Shown here: positions 1-8,075 of the stretch, one piece after another
Position numbering within the stretch: the first letter of the stretch is position 1
Layout of the letters: each line of letters begins with the position of its first letter
Source of the DNA: CAWFQB01 sp965277875
GTDB lineage: Bacteria > Armatimonadota > Chthonomonadetes > Chthonomonadales > Chthonomonadaceae
Reading direction: 5' to 3'
Assembly (NCBI GenBank): GCA_965277875.1
Contig: CBDIDV010000002.1
Span: 1,054,001 to 1,118,000 of the forward strand
Length of the DNA: 64,000 nt
The notes under the pieces: generated by a model
What the model was told of the DNA's origin: nothing
The model's database searches: none
What the model saw: the letters and a program-made list of their open reading frames with translations, nothing else
Position numbers and translations under genes: made by a program

Positions 1-990
1 CAGCGTCTGCTGCGGGTTCTGGGACTGAGCGGCGACGAATACAGCGCCTTGTTCCTCGGCGGCGGCGCAAGCCAGCAGTTTGCTCAGGTTCCCATGAACT
101 TCCTGCGCGCCGGATACACCGCAGACTACATCAATACGGGCGAGTGGGGCGTCAAGGCGATTAAAGAGGCAAAGAAGTTTGGCACGGTCAATGTCGCGGC
201 CACGTCCGAAGATCAAAAGTTCGCTTACATTCCCAAACAGTACGCGCTCACATCCGGCGCACAATATGTTCACATCACGACCAACAACACCATCGAAGGC
301 ACGGAGTGGGCTGATCTGCCGGACACCAATGGCGTACCACTGATTGCGGATGCTTCTTCGGACATCATGGCGCGGGCGCTGGACTACTCGAAGTTTAGCC
401 TGCTCTATGCGGGCGCACAGAAGAATGCGGGGCCGGCAGGCGTCACCCTTGTAATCGCGCGTAAGCTGTTCCTCGAAACCGGAAGCGATGACCTGCCCGC
501 CATCTTCTCCTACAAAACGCACGCCAAAGCCGACTCGCTTTATAATACGCCGCCCGTATTCCCCATTTACGTCGTGGGCTTGGTGCTGAAATGGATTGAA
601 GAGCAGGGTGGGCTTGCGGTCGTGGAAGCGCGCAACCGTGAGAAGGCGGGACTGATCTATGACGCCCTGGACGCGTACCCCGACTTCTACGATGCGGCTG
701 TTGTAGACAAAACCGACCGCTCGCTGATGAACGTGACCTTCCGCCTGCACAATACCGACCTGGACAAAGCGTTCCTGGCAGGCGCGCAGGAACGCAAGAT
801 GGATGGACTGAAGGGGCATCGCAACGTCGGCGGCTTTCGGGCCTCCATCTACAACGCGTTCCCCGTGGAAGGCTGTCAGGCGCTTGCCGAATACCTGCAT
901 CAGTTTGCCGCGAGCAACGGCACAAGCGCGAACGGCGCACAGCCGGACGCCTCGCTCGAACCCGAAACCAATCCGCGCAATCGCGTTTAA
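1..990 (+). CDS. serC: Phosphoserine aminotransferase, 5'-truncated by window edge
   Basis: PLP enzyme that transaminates 3-phosphohydroxypyruvate to phosphoserine in serine biosynthesis (cytosolic). The frame is open from base 1, so the N-terminus lies outside the window. The visible part begins with the SerC signature around FLGGGASQQFAQVP. The PLP-lysine segment YAGAQKNAGPAG follows, with the Schiff-base Lys at bases 421-423. The C-terminal motif RNVGGFRASIYNAFP contributes phosphate and substrate contacts in this family. About 330 residues are visible against about 360 for the full enzyme, so only 30-40 residues are missing. After the family fold there is a short polar tail (from about base 910) that is probably disordered. 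The gene converges on the AAA ATPase across a strong hairpin. Motif identity is strong and no frameshift is seen. Confidence 0.95.
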   Translation, partial: QRLLRVLGLSGDEYSALFLGGGASQQFAQVPMNFLRAGYTADYINTGEWGVKAIKEAKKFGTVNVAATSEDQKFAYIPKQYALTSGAQYVHITTNNTIEGTEWADLPDTNGVPLIADASSDIMARALDYSKFSLLYAGAQKNAGPAGVTLVIARKLFLETGSDDLPAIFSYKTHAKADSLYNTPPVFPIYVVGLVLKWIEEQGGLAVVEARNREKAGLIYDALDAYPDFYDAAVVDKTDRSLMNVTFRLHNTDLDKAFLAGAQERKMDGLKGHRNVGGFRASIYNAFPVEGCQALAEYLHQFAASNGTSANGAQPDASLEPETNPRNRV

Positions 991-1044
991 GGCATCAGGC
1001 AGGCGCTTATAGTGTCTGCTGCGTTAGTGCAAACAGAGTGAAAC

Positions 1045-1087
1045 AGCAAACCGCGTCAGGAAAACATGCTTCCTGACGCGGTTTGCT
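1045..1087. terminator. Bidirectional hairpin terminator between serC and AAA ATPase
   Basis: Perfect 18-bp inverted repeat (1045-1062 and 1070-1087) with a 7-nt loop, GC-rich in the middle of the stem. It lies between the stop of serC and the stop of the convergent ATPase gene, where a shared terminator is expected. There is no long U tract on either side, so termination strength is an inference. Confidence 0.75.
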
Positions 1088-1121
1088 TGAGGCGCAGCAA
1101 TCACTGAGCCGTTTTGTTGAT

Positions 1122-2558
1122 TTAATCCACGTCATCCGGCGGGGCGGCGTGAGGAGTGATGCTGTCGTTCATGCTGTGCATCTGTTCGCGCAGAACAGCC
1201 GCCTGTTCTCGGATCGTCTCGTCCATCGAAGTTCGCTGCGGCGCGGAGATCCAGCGCATCATGGCCGACACGAACAACTCTTTGAGGTAGGCGAATGAGA
1301 AGCCTTCGGTCTGCTCCACGAGCGGCGCAAGCGCCTCGTCGCTCAGGCGCATTTCCTCGTCCAGCGTTCGGCTCCAGACACCGATATAAGTCAGACGCTC
1401 AGTAGCGGCGGGCAGTTCAAAATGGTACTTGCGGTCGAAGCGGCTGGGACGTTCCACAATGGCGACATCCAGACGTTCCGGGTGATTGGTCGTCGCCACG
1501 ACTACGATGCCCGTATTGGAAGCGAACCCATCCATTTCATTGAGGAAGAACGAGCGGTTTTTGTCGTCCACGAGCGAGTCGAGGTCTTCCAGTACGAGCA
1601 GGCAGGGCGTTGTGTGGCGGGCGCGCTGAAACACGCGGCGGATATTGGTATGATCCGTGCTGTAACGCGATTTGAAGCTCTTGACGTACAGGCACGGCTG
1701 GCCGAGTGCATTGATGAGCGCTTTGAGCGTGTGTGTTTTGCCGTTACCGGGCGGGCCGATAAGCAGCACGCCCCGCTTCCAGGGCAAGCCGTACCGCTCA
1801 TACGTGGCGCGTGACGCCAGAAACTGTTCAAAGTCGGTCTGTATCTCCTGTTTCAGTGTGCCGGACAGGATCAAGTTCTCGAAGGTCGCACTTTTGATGT
1901 CGCTAAACAGATCGGCGTCTTTCTCCCAATCACCGTCCTCAAACACCAGCACCTCGCCGCGCACCTCATCCGACCACGCGCATACGCCCTGGAAAAACGC
2001 TTCGCCCGTCTCGGTATCCGGGGCCACGATCCAGTGGAAGCGCTTCTCGCAGCTATCTGTCACCCAGGTGAGCAAAACGACCGTAAGCGCGTGATTGCTC
2101 CAAGTCACGTCGTACCAGCCGTGCTTGATCTTGTGGCGCAGGGCTTCATCCGCGCCGCGCCAATCGGTAACGATATGTTCCAGTACGCCTGTTCGGGGAC
2201 GCGCTTCGCATAGTCCCTCACGCACATACGCGTCAAAGTCGAAGCCGCTTGTATCGCCATGAACAATGGCCTTGTGCGGAAACAATGCGGCCAGTTCGTG
2301 ACTGACGGCATAGCTGATGGCATTCGTGGACTGATGCAGAACGGAACTGAGAAGGTAATCGGGTTTCATAGGTTTGATAAGGGCGGACATATCCGAATAT
2401 GTCTGAACGCTGACTGTGTAGACAAACAGATATACTGACACAATAACAGCCAGGCAGGAATACATTGAGTGAAAAGCTAATAATGCAATACGCGCAATAA
2501 GGCTGATTTGCTCCCAAATGTTGTATCGTTTGTTCGACACTGTTTGCTCAATCGCCAT
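1122..2558 (-). CDS. AAA-family ATPase (BCS1/FtsH-like single AAA module)
   Basis: ATP-driven remodelling protein of the AAA family; substrate unknown. The visible core is Walker A GPPGNGKT (about residue 268), Walker B with acidic pair CLLVLEDLDSL, sensor-1 ATTNHPERLD and an arginine-finger-like region RPSRFDRKYHFELP. This order is typical of BCS1-like AAA proteins. The N-terminal 250 residues match no domain I recognise. The longest frame (478 residues) carries a hydrophobic stretch at residues 20-50 that could be a membrane anchor. None of Met1, Met57 (2390) or Met64 (2369) has a clear Shine-Dalgarno sequence, so the start and the anchor are uncertain. The gene stands alone, convergent with serC and divergent from the M28/FtsX gene. 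Confidence 0.85.
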   Translation of the reverse strand: MAIEQTVSNKRYNIWEQISLIARIALLAFHSMYSCLAVIVSVYLFVYTVSVQTYSDMSALIKPMKPDYLLSSVLHQSTNAISYAVSHELAALFPHKAIVHGDTSGFDFDAYVREGLCEARPRTGVLEHIVTDWRGADEALRHKIKHGWYDVTWSNHALTVVLLTWVTDSCEKRFHWIVAPDTETGEAFFQGVCAWSDEVRGEVLVFEDGDWEKDADLFSDIKSATFENLILSGTLKQEIQTDFEQFLASRATYERYGLPWKRGVLLIGPPGNGKTHTLKALINALGQPCLYVKSFKSRYSTDHTNIRRVFQRARHTTPCLLVLEDLDSLVDDKNRSFFLNEMDGFASNTGIVVVATTNHPERLDVAIVERPSRFDRKYHFELPAATERLTYIGVWSRTLDEEMRLSDEALAPLVEQTEGFSFAYLKELFVSAMMRWISAPQRTSMDETIREQAAVLREQMHSMNDSITPHAAPPDDVD

Positions 2559-2726
2559 TCGTTAGGCTGGCTGCGTCCATTTGTAACAAACCGGCTGTAT
2601 CTGTGTCTACATCTATGTTGCTCGTCAAGCGCGAGAGCCTTTAACGTTGACTGATTCCCCATCAAGAACAATGCCGTAAAATTGAAAACGACCTAAGAGC
2701 GCAGCCGCAGCTTCTCCCCTCATTGC

Positions 2727-2755
2727 TTGATATTTGCGTGACATTATGTTATCAT
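2727..2755 (+). promoter_or_regulatory. Sigma70-type promoter for the M28/FtsX gene
   Basis: TTGATA (2727-2732) and TATCAT (2750-2755) are separated by exactly 17 nt, each one mismatch from consensus. They lie about 180 nt upstream of the likely ATG at 2934. The rest of the 375-base stretch 2559-2933 shows no convincing gene. Confidence 0.6.
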
Positions 2756-2933
2756 GTTGAAGCGGTTTGCTAATGCTTGTTGGTTGTATTGCGTCTGAAC
2801 GCAAAATCATCATGGTACGCGCGTCCGCCTTGACTTGTTGCCACATCGCCGTTGTACCCTGAACAGCAGCATTTTGAAGTATATGCCTCTGAATAGGCGC
2901 GTTTTTCAGCCGATCCCGGAAAGGGAAGCGTAT

Positions 2934-5900
2934 ATGCCCTGGCCTGGCAAGAAAAGTTTCTGTTCCTCGACTTTCGCCGTTTGCCGCGCACTAAGGCGCG
3001 GCCTGCTGCTGTGCCTGCTGGCGATAACGTTCCTGTCTTGCCGCGCAAACGCCGCTGATGTTCCCGCCGCCTTCCAGCAGGCGTATCACAAGTTCAGCGG
3101 GCAGGTGTCGGCGTCCAATCTGCGTCAGACCGTAAATGCGCTTGCCGGGTTTGGCTCGCGTGTCGCGGGGTATCCGGGCGAGCGTCAGGCCGAAGATTAC
3201 GTGGAACAGCAGTTTAAGACGCTGGGCCTGCAAAACGTTACGTCCGATCCGTTTCCCGTTACCGTTCCTTATGATGCGAGCGTAGCCGATGCCGCGCAGG
3301 GGGCGTTTGCGGAACTTGCCACAGGCAGGCAGGAGGCGGCAGGCATGAGCGGTGACCGTATACCGCCTGCTCGCCTGCGCATGTTTCCCTTGTGGCCGAA
3401 TCTTGTCCGCACACCCACGCTGCCCGCGCAGGGTCTGTCCGCGCCCCTGATCTATGTGGGCGACGGCAGGCTGCGTAACTTCAACGGCAAGAACGTGGAC
3501 GGCAGCGTCGTTCTGGTAGATTTCAACTGCGCTTCGGAGTGGCTGAACGCGCCGCGTCTGGGCGCAAGAGCCATCATTTTTGTCGCGCCCACGACCACGA
3601 TGCGCGGCGAGGCCGAGGCCAAGTTCGTTTCGATCCCCATTGCCATTCCCCGCTTCTACATGACGCAGCACGACGCCGCGCCCCTGCTCGCCGCGTGTCA
3701 GAGCGGCCCGCCCCCGACCGTAAAACTGACCTGCGATATGCCGTGGAAGACGCGCATCTGCCGCAACTTTACGGGCCTCATCCCAGGCACGGACGCCAAA
3801 CTCAAAGATCAGATCATCGTCGTACAGTCGTATTTCGACTCGACGAGCGTGGTTCCCGCCCTTGCGCCCGGCGCGGACACGGCCTGCGGGTTCGCGGCCA
3901 TGTGCGAGATGATCCGCGCGTTCAAGGCCAATCCCCCGGCCCGGACGATGATGTTTGTCGCCACGAGCGCGCACTTTCAGGCCTTGCAGGGCATCCGCGA
4001 ATACGTCCACAAGCACATTGACGATTGGACAGCGGGAGGCTTCTTTAGCCGCAAGTCCGTTGAACCGCCGCAAATCTATCTGTGGATAGGGCTGGACATG
4101 ACCAGCCAGACGCGCAGTCTGGGCATCTTTTACAAGGGCTGGTTCTACGATTTCCGCGAGGACATACAGGCGCGGTTCAGCGACATCGCCCGCGTGTGCC
4201 GCGAAAACACCGAAAAGATCGGGGCCACTCTGGGCTTTGAACCCAAGCGCTATTTCAACGACGGCATCAACCCCGTGGACGGCAAGAACTGGCGCAACTT
4301 CATACCCGGCAAGCCCGCCTTCGACAGCGAGGCAGTGACGATGGCAGGCGGCAATGCCGTCACATTCGCCAGCACAGACGACAGCCGCGCTCTCGTAGAC
4401 ACGCCATTCGATACCGTGGACAACGTCAACATCGCCAATCTCGCGCAGCAGTGCAAACTGCTGAACTGCCTGATGTGGCATATCGTGACCGACACGAACG
4501 CGCCGGGTGACATCAACGCGCAGCGTATGCCGATCACCGAAGCGTCCAAGTGGTCGCGCATGGCCTTGCAGGGTGGCTTTGCGACCGTGCAGGGCCGCGT
4601 ACAGATGTTCAACCCTAAGAAGTCGTTCATCGCCAACAGCGACCCCAAACTCGCCAACAGTCTTGTCGTCGTCCGCAGCCGCACCAAGTCGTTTATGGGC
4701 GTGCGCGGCAACATGGTACAGCGGACGCAGTGGACGACGCCTGACCGCATGAGCCTGCTCGACCTGAACGAGGACGGGATGCCTGCCCGCATCCATGCGG
4801 AAAGCGGCGACGCCATTGACAAACAGGGACAGCCGCTTCCCCCCTCCAACTTCTTCGCCTTTCACGGCGTCGCGCCCCTGACCGCATACGGCACGAACAG
4901 GCCCGCTATGCTTGCTGCGTACCACCTGGACGAGCGCGACCAGATCATAGACCCGACCGACCCGGCTAACAAGCGCGTTCTGCCCAATCTGTCCAAAGGC
5001 GAAATTGATTACGCGCCCGACCTGGGTACAAGCGGGGCCAAATATATTCCGCTCGACGTGATGGTGACGACGGCCACCAAAGAAACGCCCGTGATCGTGT
5101 TTCGGGCCGTGCCGACCGCCATCTATGACCTGGTAGACCAGCAGAGCCTGCGCGCCCTGACCAGCATTGATGTATACGACGGCGAAAGCAACGGCGAGCC
5201 GCGCATGTACGGGTATGCCATTGACCCCCACGACGCGGCCACGGCGGGTTCGTATGTGGAAGACATAGCCGTCCTGTTCTCGCAGCCCGGCAGCCGTCTC
5301 AAAATTGCCATGAGCAGCGGGCCGGGGGCATTGCGCCTGCTGCTTATCAACTCGCAGTACGATCCCAAACATCCTTTCGACAAGAACAATCACCCGGACG
5401 GCATCGGCTATCTCGTCGCAGGAAATCCCAAAGACGCGCAGAACGCCGACATGCTGGGCGTAACCGGAGATCTAAAATACGACGCGTCCCAAGAGATAGC
5501 GCGGGGCGGCGCGATCTATGACACGGCCCTGCATGTCGCCGAGGACATGTGGAAACTCGACGACTCGCGGATGCGTCGGCTTGCCAAGTACAAAATCCTC
5601 GATATGAACGGCAAAGAGGGCGTCCCCGACCTGCACCGCAGCGCGATGCAGGCCATGCAGAACGCTTACAAAGCCCGTGAAGCCAAAGACTGGGAACGCT
5701 TCGACGCGGAAAGCCGCGCCGCCTGGGGCTACGAGAGCCGCGCCTATCCCGACGTACAGCAGCTTGCCGCCGACGTGGTTCAGGGTGTGCTGTTCTATCT
5801 CGCGCTGCTACTGCCGTTCGCGTACTTTGCCGAGCGCCTGCTGTTCGGGTTCTTCGATCTGCGCCGTCAGCTGATGGCGGCGGCGGGCATCTTCATCGTT

Positions 5901-7862
5901 ATCTTCATTATCTTCTCGCAGATACATCCCGCGTTCGACATACTGCAAAGCAGTCCGCTTATCGTCCTGCTCGCGTTCGTGATGCTCGCTTTATCGTGCC
6001 TCGTTATTGGCCTGATTTCGGGCAAGTTTGAGGAACAGGTAAAGCAGATGAACGCGGGCAGCGGGGGCAGCGCGCACAAGGGCGACATCGGGCGCATGTC
6101 GGTGGCGGTCGCGGCCTTCAACCTGGGCATCTCGAACATGCGGCGGCGCAAGGCGCGCACGTTCCTGACCTGCGCCACGCTCGTGCTGTTGACCTTTACC
6201 GTGCTGTCGTTTACGTCTGTCGTACAGTCGCTGCGCTTCAATCAGGTTCCCGCTCCCAGCGATCACGGGCCGAGCTACAACGGCATTCTGGTTCGCACGG
6301 CCATGTGGGACCCTTTGCAGGAACCCGCGTACAGACTGCTCGCCGACGAGTATGGGCGGGAACATGCTGTCGCGCCGCGCGCCTGGTTCTTCGGCACACA
6401 GATGGGCGAACAGTCGTTCCTGACCCTCAAACGCGCCGACAAGTCGTATGACGCCCGCGCCCTGTGCGGACTTAGCCCGCAGGAAACAAGCCTGACGCAC
6501 CCGCAGGACGCCTTGGAACCCGGCGGCAGATGGTTTCTGCCCGGCGACACGTACACGGTCGTGCTGCCCGACACGATTGCGAACGTCCTGCGCGTGGACA
6601 GCAAGGATGTCGGCACGGCCAAAGTGACGTACAGCGGCGTGGAATACACCGTCATCGGCATCCTGAACTCGCAGCGGCTGAAGGAACTGGCCGACCTGGA
6701 CAACGAGATCCTTACGCCGGTTGACTTCATCGCCATGAACAAATCGTCCAAGTCGGGCGGGGGCGGCGATACGGGCTTCAAGGAATACACGCACCTGGAA
6801 CCGGATCAGGTGTTCTTCATTCCCTACCAGACGGCCACCAATCAGGGCGCGGAACTGCGCTCGATAGGCATTGACTTCGGCGACCCCAAAAAGGTCATCG
6901 AAGACCTCAAGCCCCTGATGCGGCGGCTGGGCCTGAACCTGTACGCGGGCCAGATCCTGCACCCCGAAATTGACGGCCCCGGACGCGGACACATTGACCG
7001 CTTCTCGTCCATCGCCGCCACGAACTCGCACGGCATGGAACTGGTGTTTTTCCCCATCCTCATCGCCTCGCTGATCGTGCTGAATACGATGCTCGGCTCG
7101 GTCTTCGAGCGCGTCCACGAGATACATATTTTCTCGTCTATCGGCCTGGCCCCGTCCCACATCGGCATGTTGTTTATGGCCGAGGCGTTGGTTTATGCCA
7201 TATTGGGCAGCGTCCTGGGCTACCTGCTCGGCCAACTCACTAGTAAAGTCCTCGTCTTGTTCGGCTGGCTGCCCGACCTGTATTTGAACTTTTCCAGCAC
7301 CAGCGCGGTTATGACGACCCTGATCGTCGTGGCCGTCGTAATGCTGTCCACGCTGTACCCGGCCCGTAAAGCCGCCGAGGTCGCCACGCCCGCCGCCGAC
7401 CGGACGTGGAAGGTTCCCGAACCCGACGGCGACCACTGGATCGTGCCGCTGCCGTTTGCCGTGACGGGCGATCAGGCGTCGGGCCTGAACGGGTTTCTGG
7501 GCGAATGGTTCAGCGCATACGAGGAGTACAGCATCGGCGACTTTGTGACGCAGGGCGTGACACAGGAGGAGTTCGAGACGCCCACGGGCCTTGCGTACCG
7601 CATCAAGTGCATGACCTGGCTGGCCCCTTTCGACCTGGGCGTGTCGCAGCGCGTCGCCATCGAAACGCGTCCCACCGACACCCCCGACGTGTACGACATC
7701 CGCCTGCTTCTGGATCGCGAGTCGGGCGACATCTCCAACTGGAAGCGCGTCAACCGCCGGTTCCTGAACACCCTGCGCCGCCAATTCCTGCTCTGGCGCA
7801 CCTTAAAACAGTCCGACCGCGACCGCTATTTGAACAAAGACAAAACAACTGGTGATGTGTGA
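2934..7862 (+). CDS. M28 peptidase-like domain fused to FtsX-type permease (pseudo-peptidase)
   Basis: Very large (1,642-residue) exported/membrane protein. The ATG at 2934 is chosen because a GGGAAG-like ribosome site precedes it and a good signal peptide follows, with probable cleavage after ANA (ANA/ADVP). Residues about 25-530 resemble an M28 Zn-aminopeptidase. The usual metal-ligand His is Tyr300 (SYFDS), the bridging Asp (D315, GADTACG) survives, and the usual Glu-Glu pair is His347-Phe348 (TSAHFQALQG). Catalysis by the classical mechanism is therefore unlikely. Three membrane segments follow around residues 940-1030. An FtsX/MacB-like unit comes next: one TM, an extracytoplasmic domain, then three C-terminal TMs ending LYPARKAAEV. 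A cytoplasmic tail closes the protein. No ATPase gene is adjacent. It may be a mechanotransmission or envelope protein; its role is unknown. Confidence 0.8.
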   Translation: MPWPGKKSFCSSTFAVCRALRRGLLLCLLAITFLSCRANAADVPAAFQQAYHKFSGQVSASNLRQTVNALAGFGSRVAGYPGERQAEDYVEQQFKTLGLQNVTSDPFPVTVPYDASVADAAQGAFAELATGRQEAAGMSGDRIPPARLRMFPLWPNLVRTPTLPAQGLSAPLIYVGDGRLRNFNGKNVDGSVVLVDFNCASEWLNAPRLGARAIIFVAPTTTMRGEAEAKFVSIPIAIPRFYMTQHDAAPLLAACQSGPPPTVKLTCDMPWKTRICRNFTGLIPGTDAKLKDQIIVVQSYFDSTSVVPALAPGADTACGFAAMCEMIRAFKANPPARTMMFVATSAHFQALQGIREYVHKHIDDWTAGGFFSRKSVEPPQIYLWIGLDMTSQTRSLGIFYKGWFYDFREDIQARFSDIARVCRENTEKIGATLGFEPKRYFNDGINPVDGKNWRNFIPGKPAFDSEAVTMAGGNAVTFASTDDSRALVDTPFDTVDNVNIANLAQQCKLLNCLMWHIVTDTNAPGDINAQRMPITEASKWSRMALQGGFATVQGRVQMFNPKKSFIANSDPKLANSLVVVRSRTKSFMGVRGNMVQRTQWTTPDRMSLLDLNEDGMPARIHAESGDAIDKQGQPLPPSNFFAFHGVAPLTAYGTNRPAMLAAYHLDERDQIIDPTDPANKRVLPNLSKGEIDYAPDLGTSGAKYIPLDVMVTTATKETPVIVFRAVPTAIYDLVDQQSLRALTSIDVYDGESNGEPRMYGYAIDPHDAATAGSYVEDIAVLFSQPGSRLKIAMSSGPGALRLLLINSQYDPKHPFDKNNHPDGIGYLVAGNPKDAQNADMLGVTGDLKYDASQEIARGGAIYDTALHVAEDMWKLDDSRMRRLAKYKILDMNGKEGVPDLHRSAMQAMQNAYKAREAKDWERFDAESRAAWGYESRAYPDVQQLAADVVQGVLFYLALLLPFAYFAERLLFGFFDLRRQLMAAAGIFIVIFIIFSQIHPAFDILQSSPLIVLLAFVMLALSCLVIGLISGKFEEQVKQMNAGSGGSAHKGDIGRMSVAVAAFNLGISNMRRRKARTFLTCATLVLLTFTVLSFTSVVQSLRFNQVPAPSDHGPSYNGILVRTAMWDPLQEPAYRLLADEYGREHAVAPRAWFFGTQMGEQSFLTLKRADKSYDARALCGLSPQETSLTHPQDALEPGGRWFLPGDTYTVVLPDTIANVLRVDSKDVGTAKVTYSGVEYTVIGILNSQRLKELADLDNEILTPVDFIAMNKSSKSGGGGDTGFKEYTHLEPDQVFFIPYQTATNQGAELRSIGIDFGDPKKVIEDLKPLMRRLGLNLYAGQILHPEIDGPGRGHIDRFSSIAATNSHGMELVFFPILIASLIVLNTMLGSVFERVHEIHIFSSIGLAPSHIGMLFMAEALVYAILGSVLGYLLGQLTSKVLVLFGWLPDLYLNFSSTSAVMTTLIVVAVVMLSTLYPARKAAEVATPAADRTWKVPEPDGDHWIVPLPFAVTGDQASGLNGFLGEWFSAYEEYSIGDFVTQGVTQEEFETPTGLAYRIKCMTWLAPFDLGVSQRVAIETRPTDTPDVYDIRLLLDRESGDISNWKRVNRRFLNTLRRQFLLWRTLKQSDRDRYLNKDKTTGDV

Positions 7863-7880
7863 AATGCAACCCTCCAATGT

Positions 7881-8027
7881 GCCACAACGGAATGAATTCC
7901 TTTGCTGCGGGCGTTCCGCCAAGTGTCCTTCGGACACGGTGCGTTTGTTGAAAGACTACGGGTAAACGGTGTGTGCGAAGCACACTTGGCCGCAGGCCCA
8001 TAGCAAAGGAATTCATTCCGTTGTGGC
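7881..8027. repeat. 147-bp MITE-like element with perfect 26-bp terminal inverted repeats
   Basis: Bases 7881-7906 and 8002-8027 are perfect reverse complements (26 bp, starting GCCACAACGG). Inside are two small hairpins, GTGTCCTTCGGACAC and GTGTGCGAAGCACAC. A TTGGCCGCAGGCC box is shared with the REP-like family near 31.7 and 45.2 kb. There is no coding potential and no obvious target duplication. It fills most of the gap between the M28/FtsX gene and the permease gene. Confidence 0.75.
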
Positions 8028-8075
8028 TAACGGCATATAACAACATGACATTCAGAGAGTATCTGGGAGAACAGT

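Noticed and set aside
49..51. TTG as the start of serC
   Set aside because: The frame and SerC similarity continue upstream to base 1; the gene is truncated by the window.
2991..5393. 800-residue open frame antisense to the M28/FtsX gene
   Set aside because: Low-complexity, Arg/Gly/Val/His-rich shadow of a high-GC gene; no motifs, and the sense strand encodes clear domains.
5991..7784. 597-residue antisense open frame
   Set aside because: Same reason: a compositional shadow opposite the FtsX permease part.
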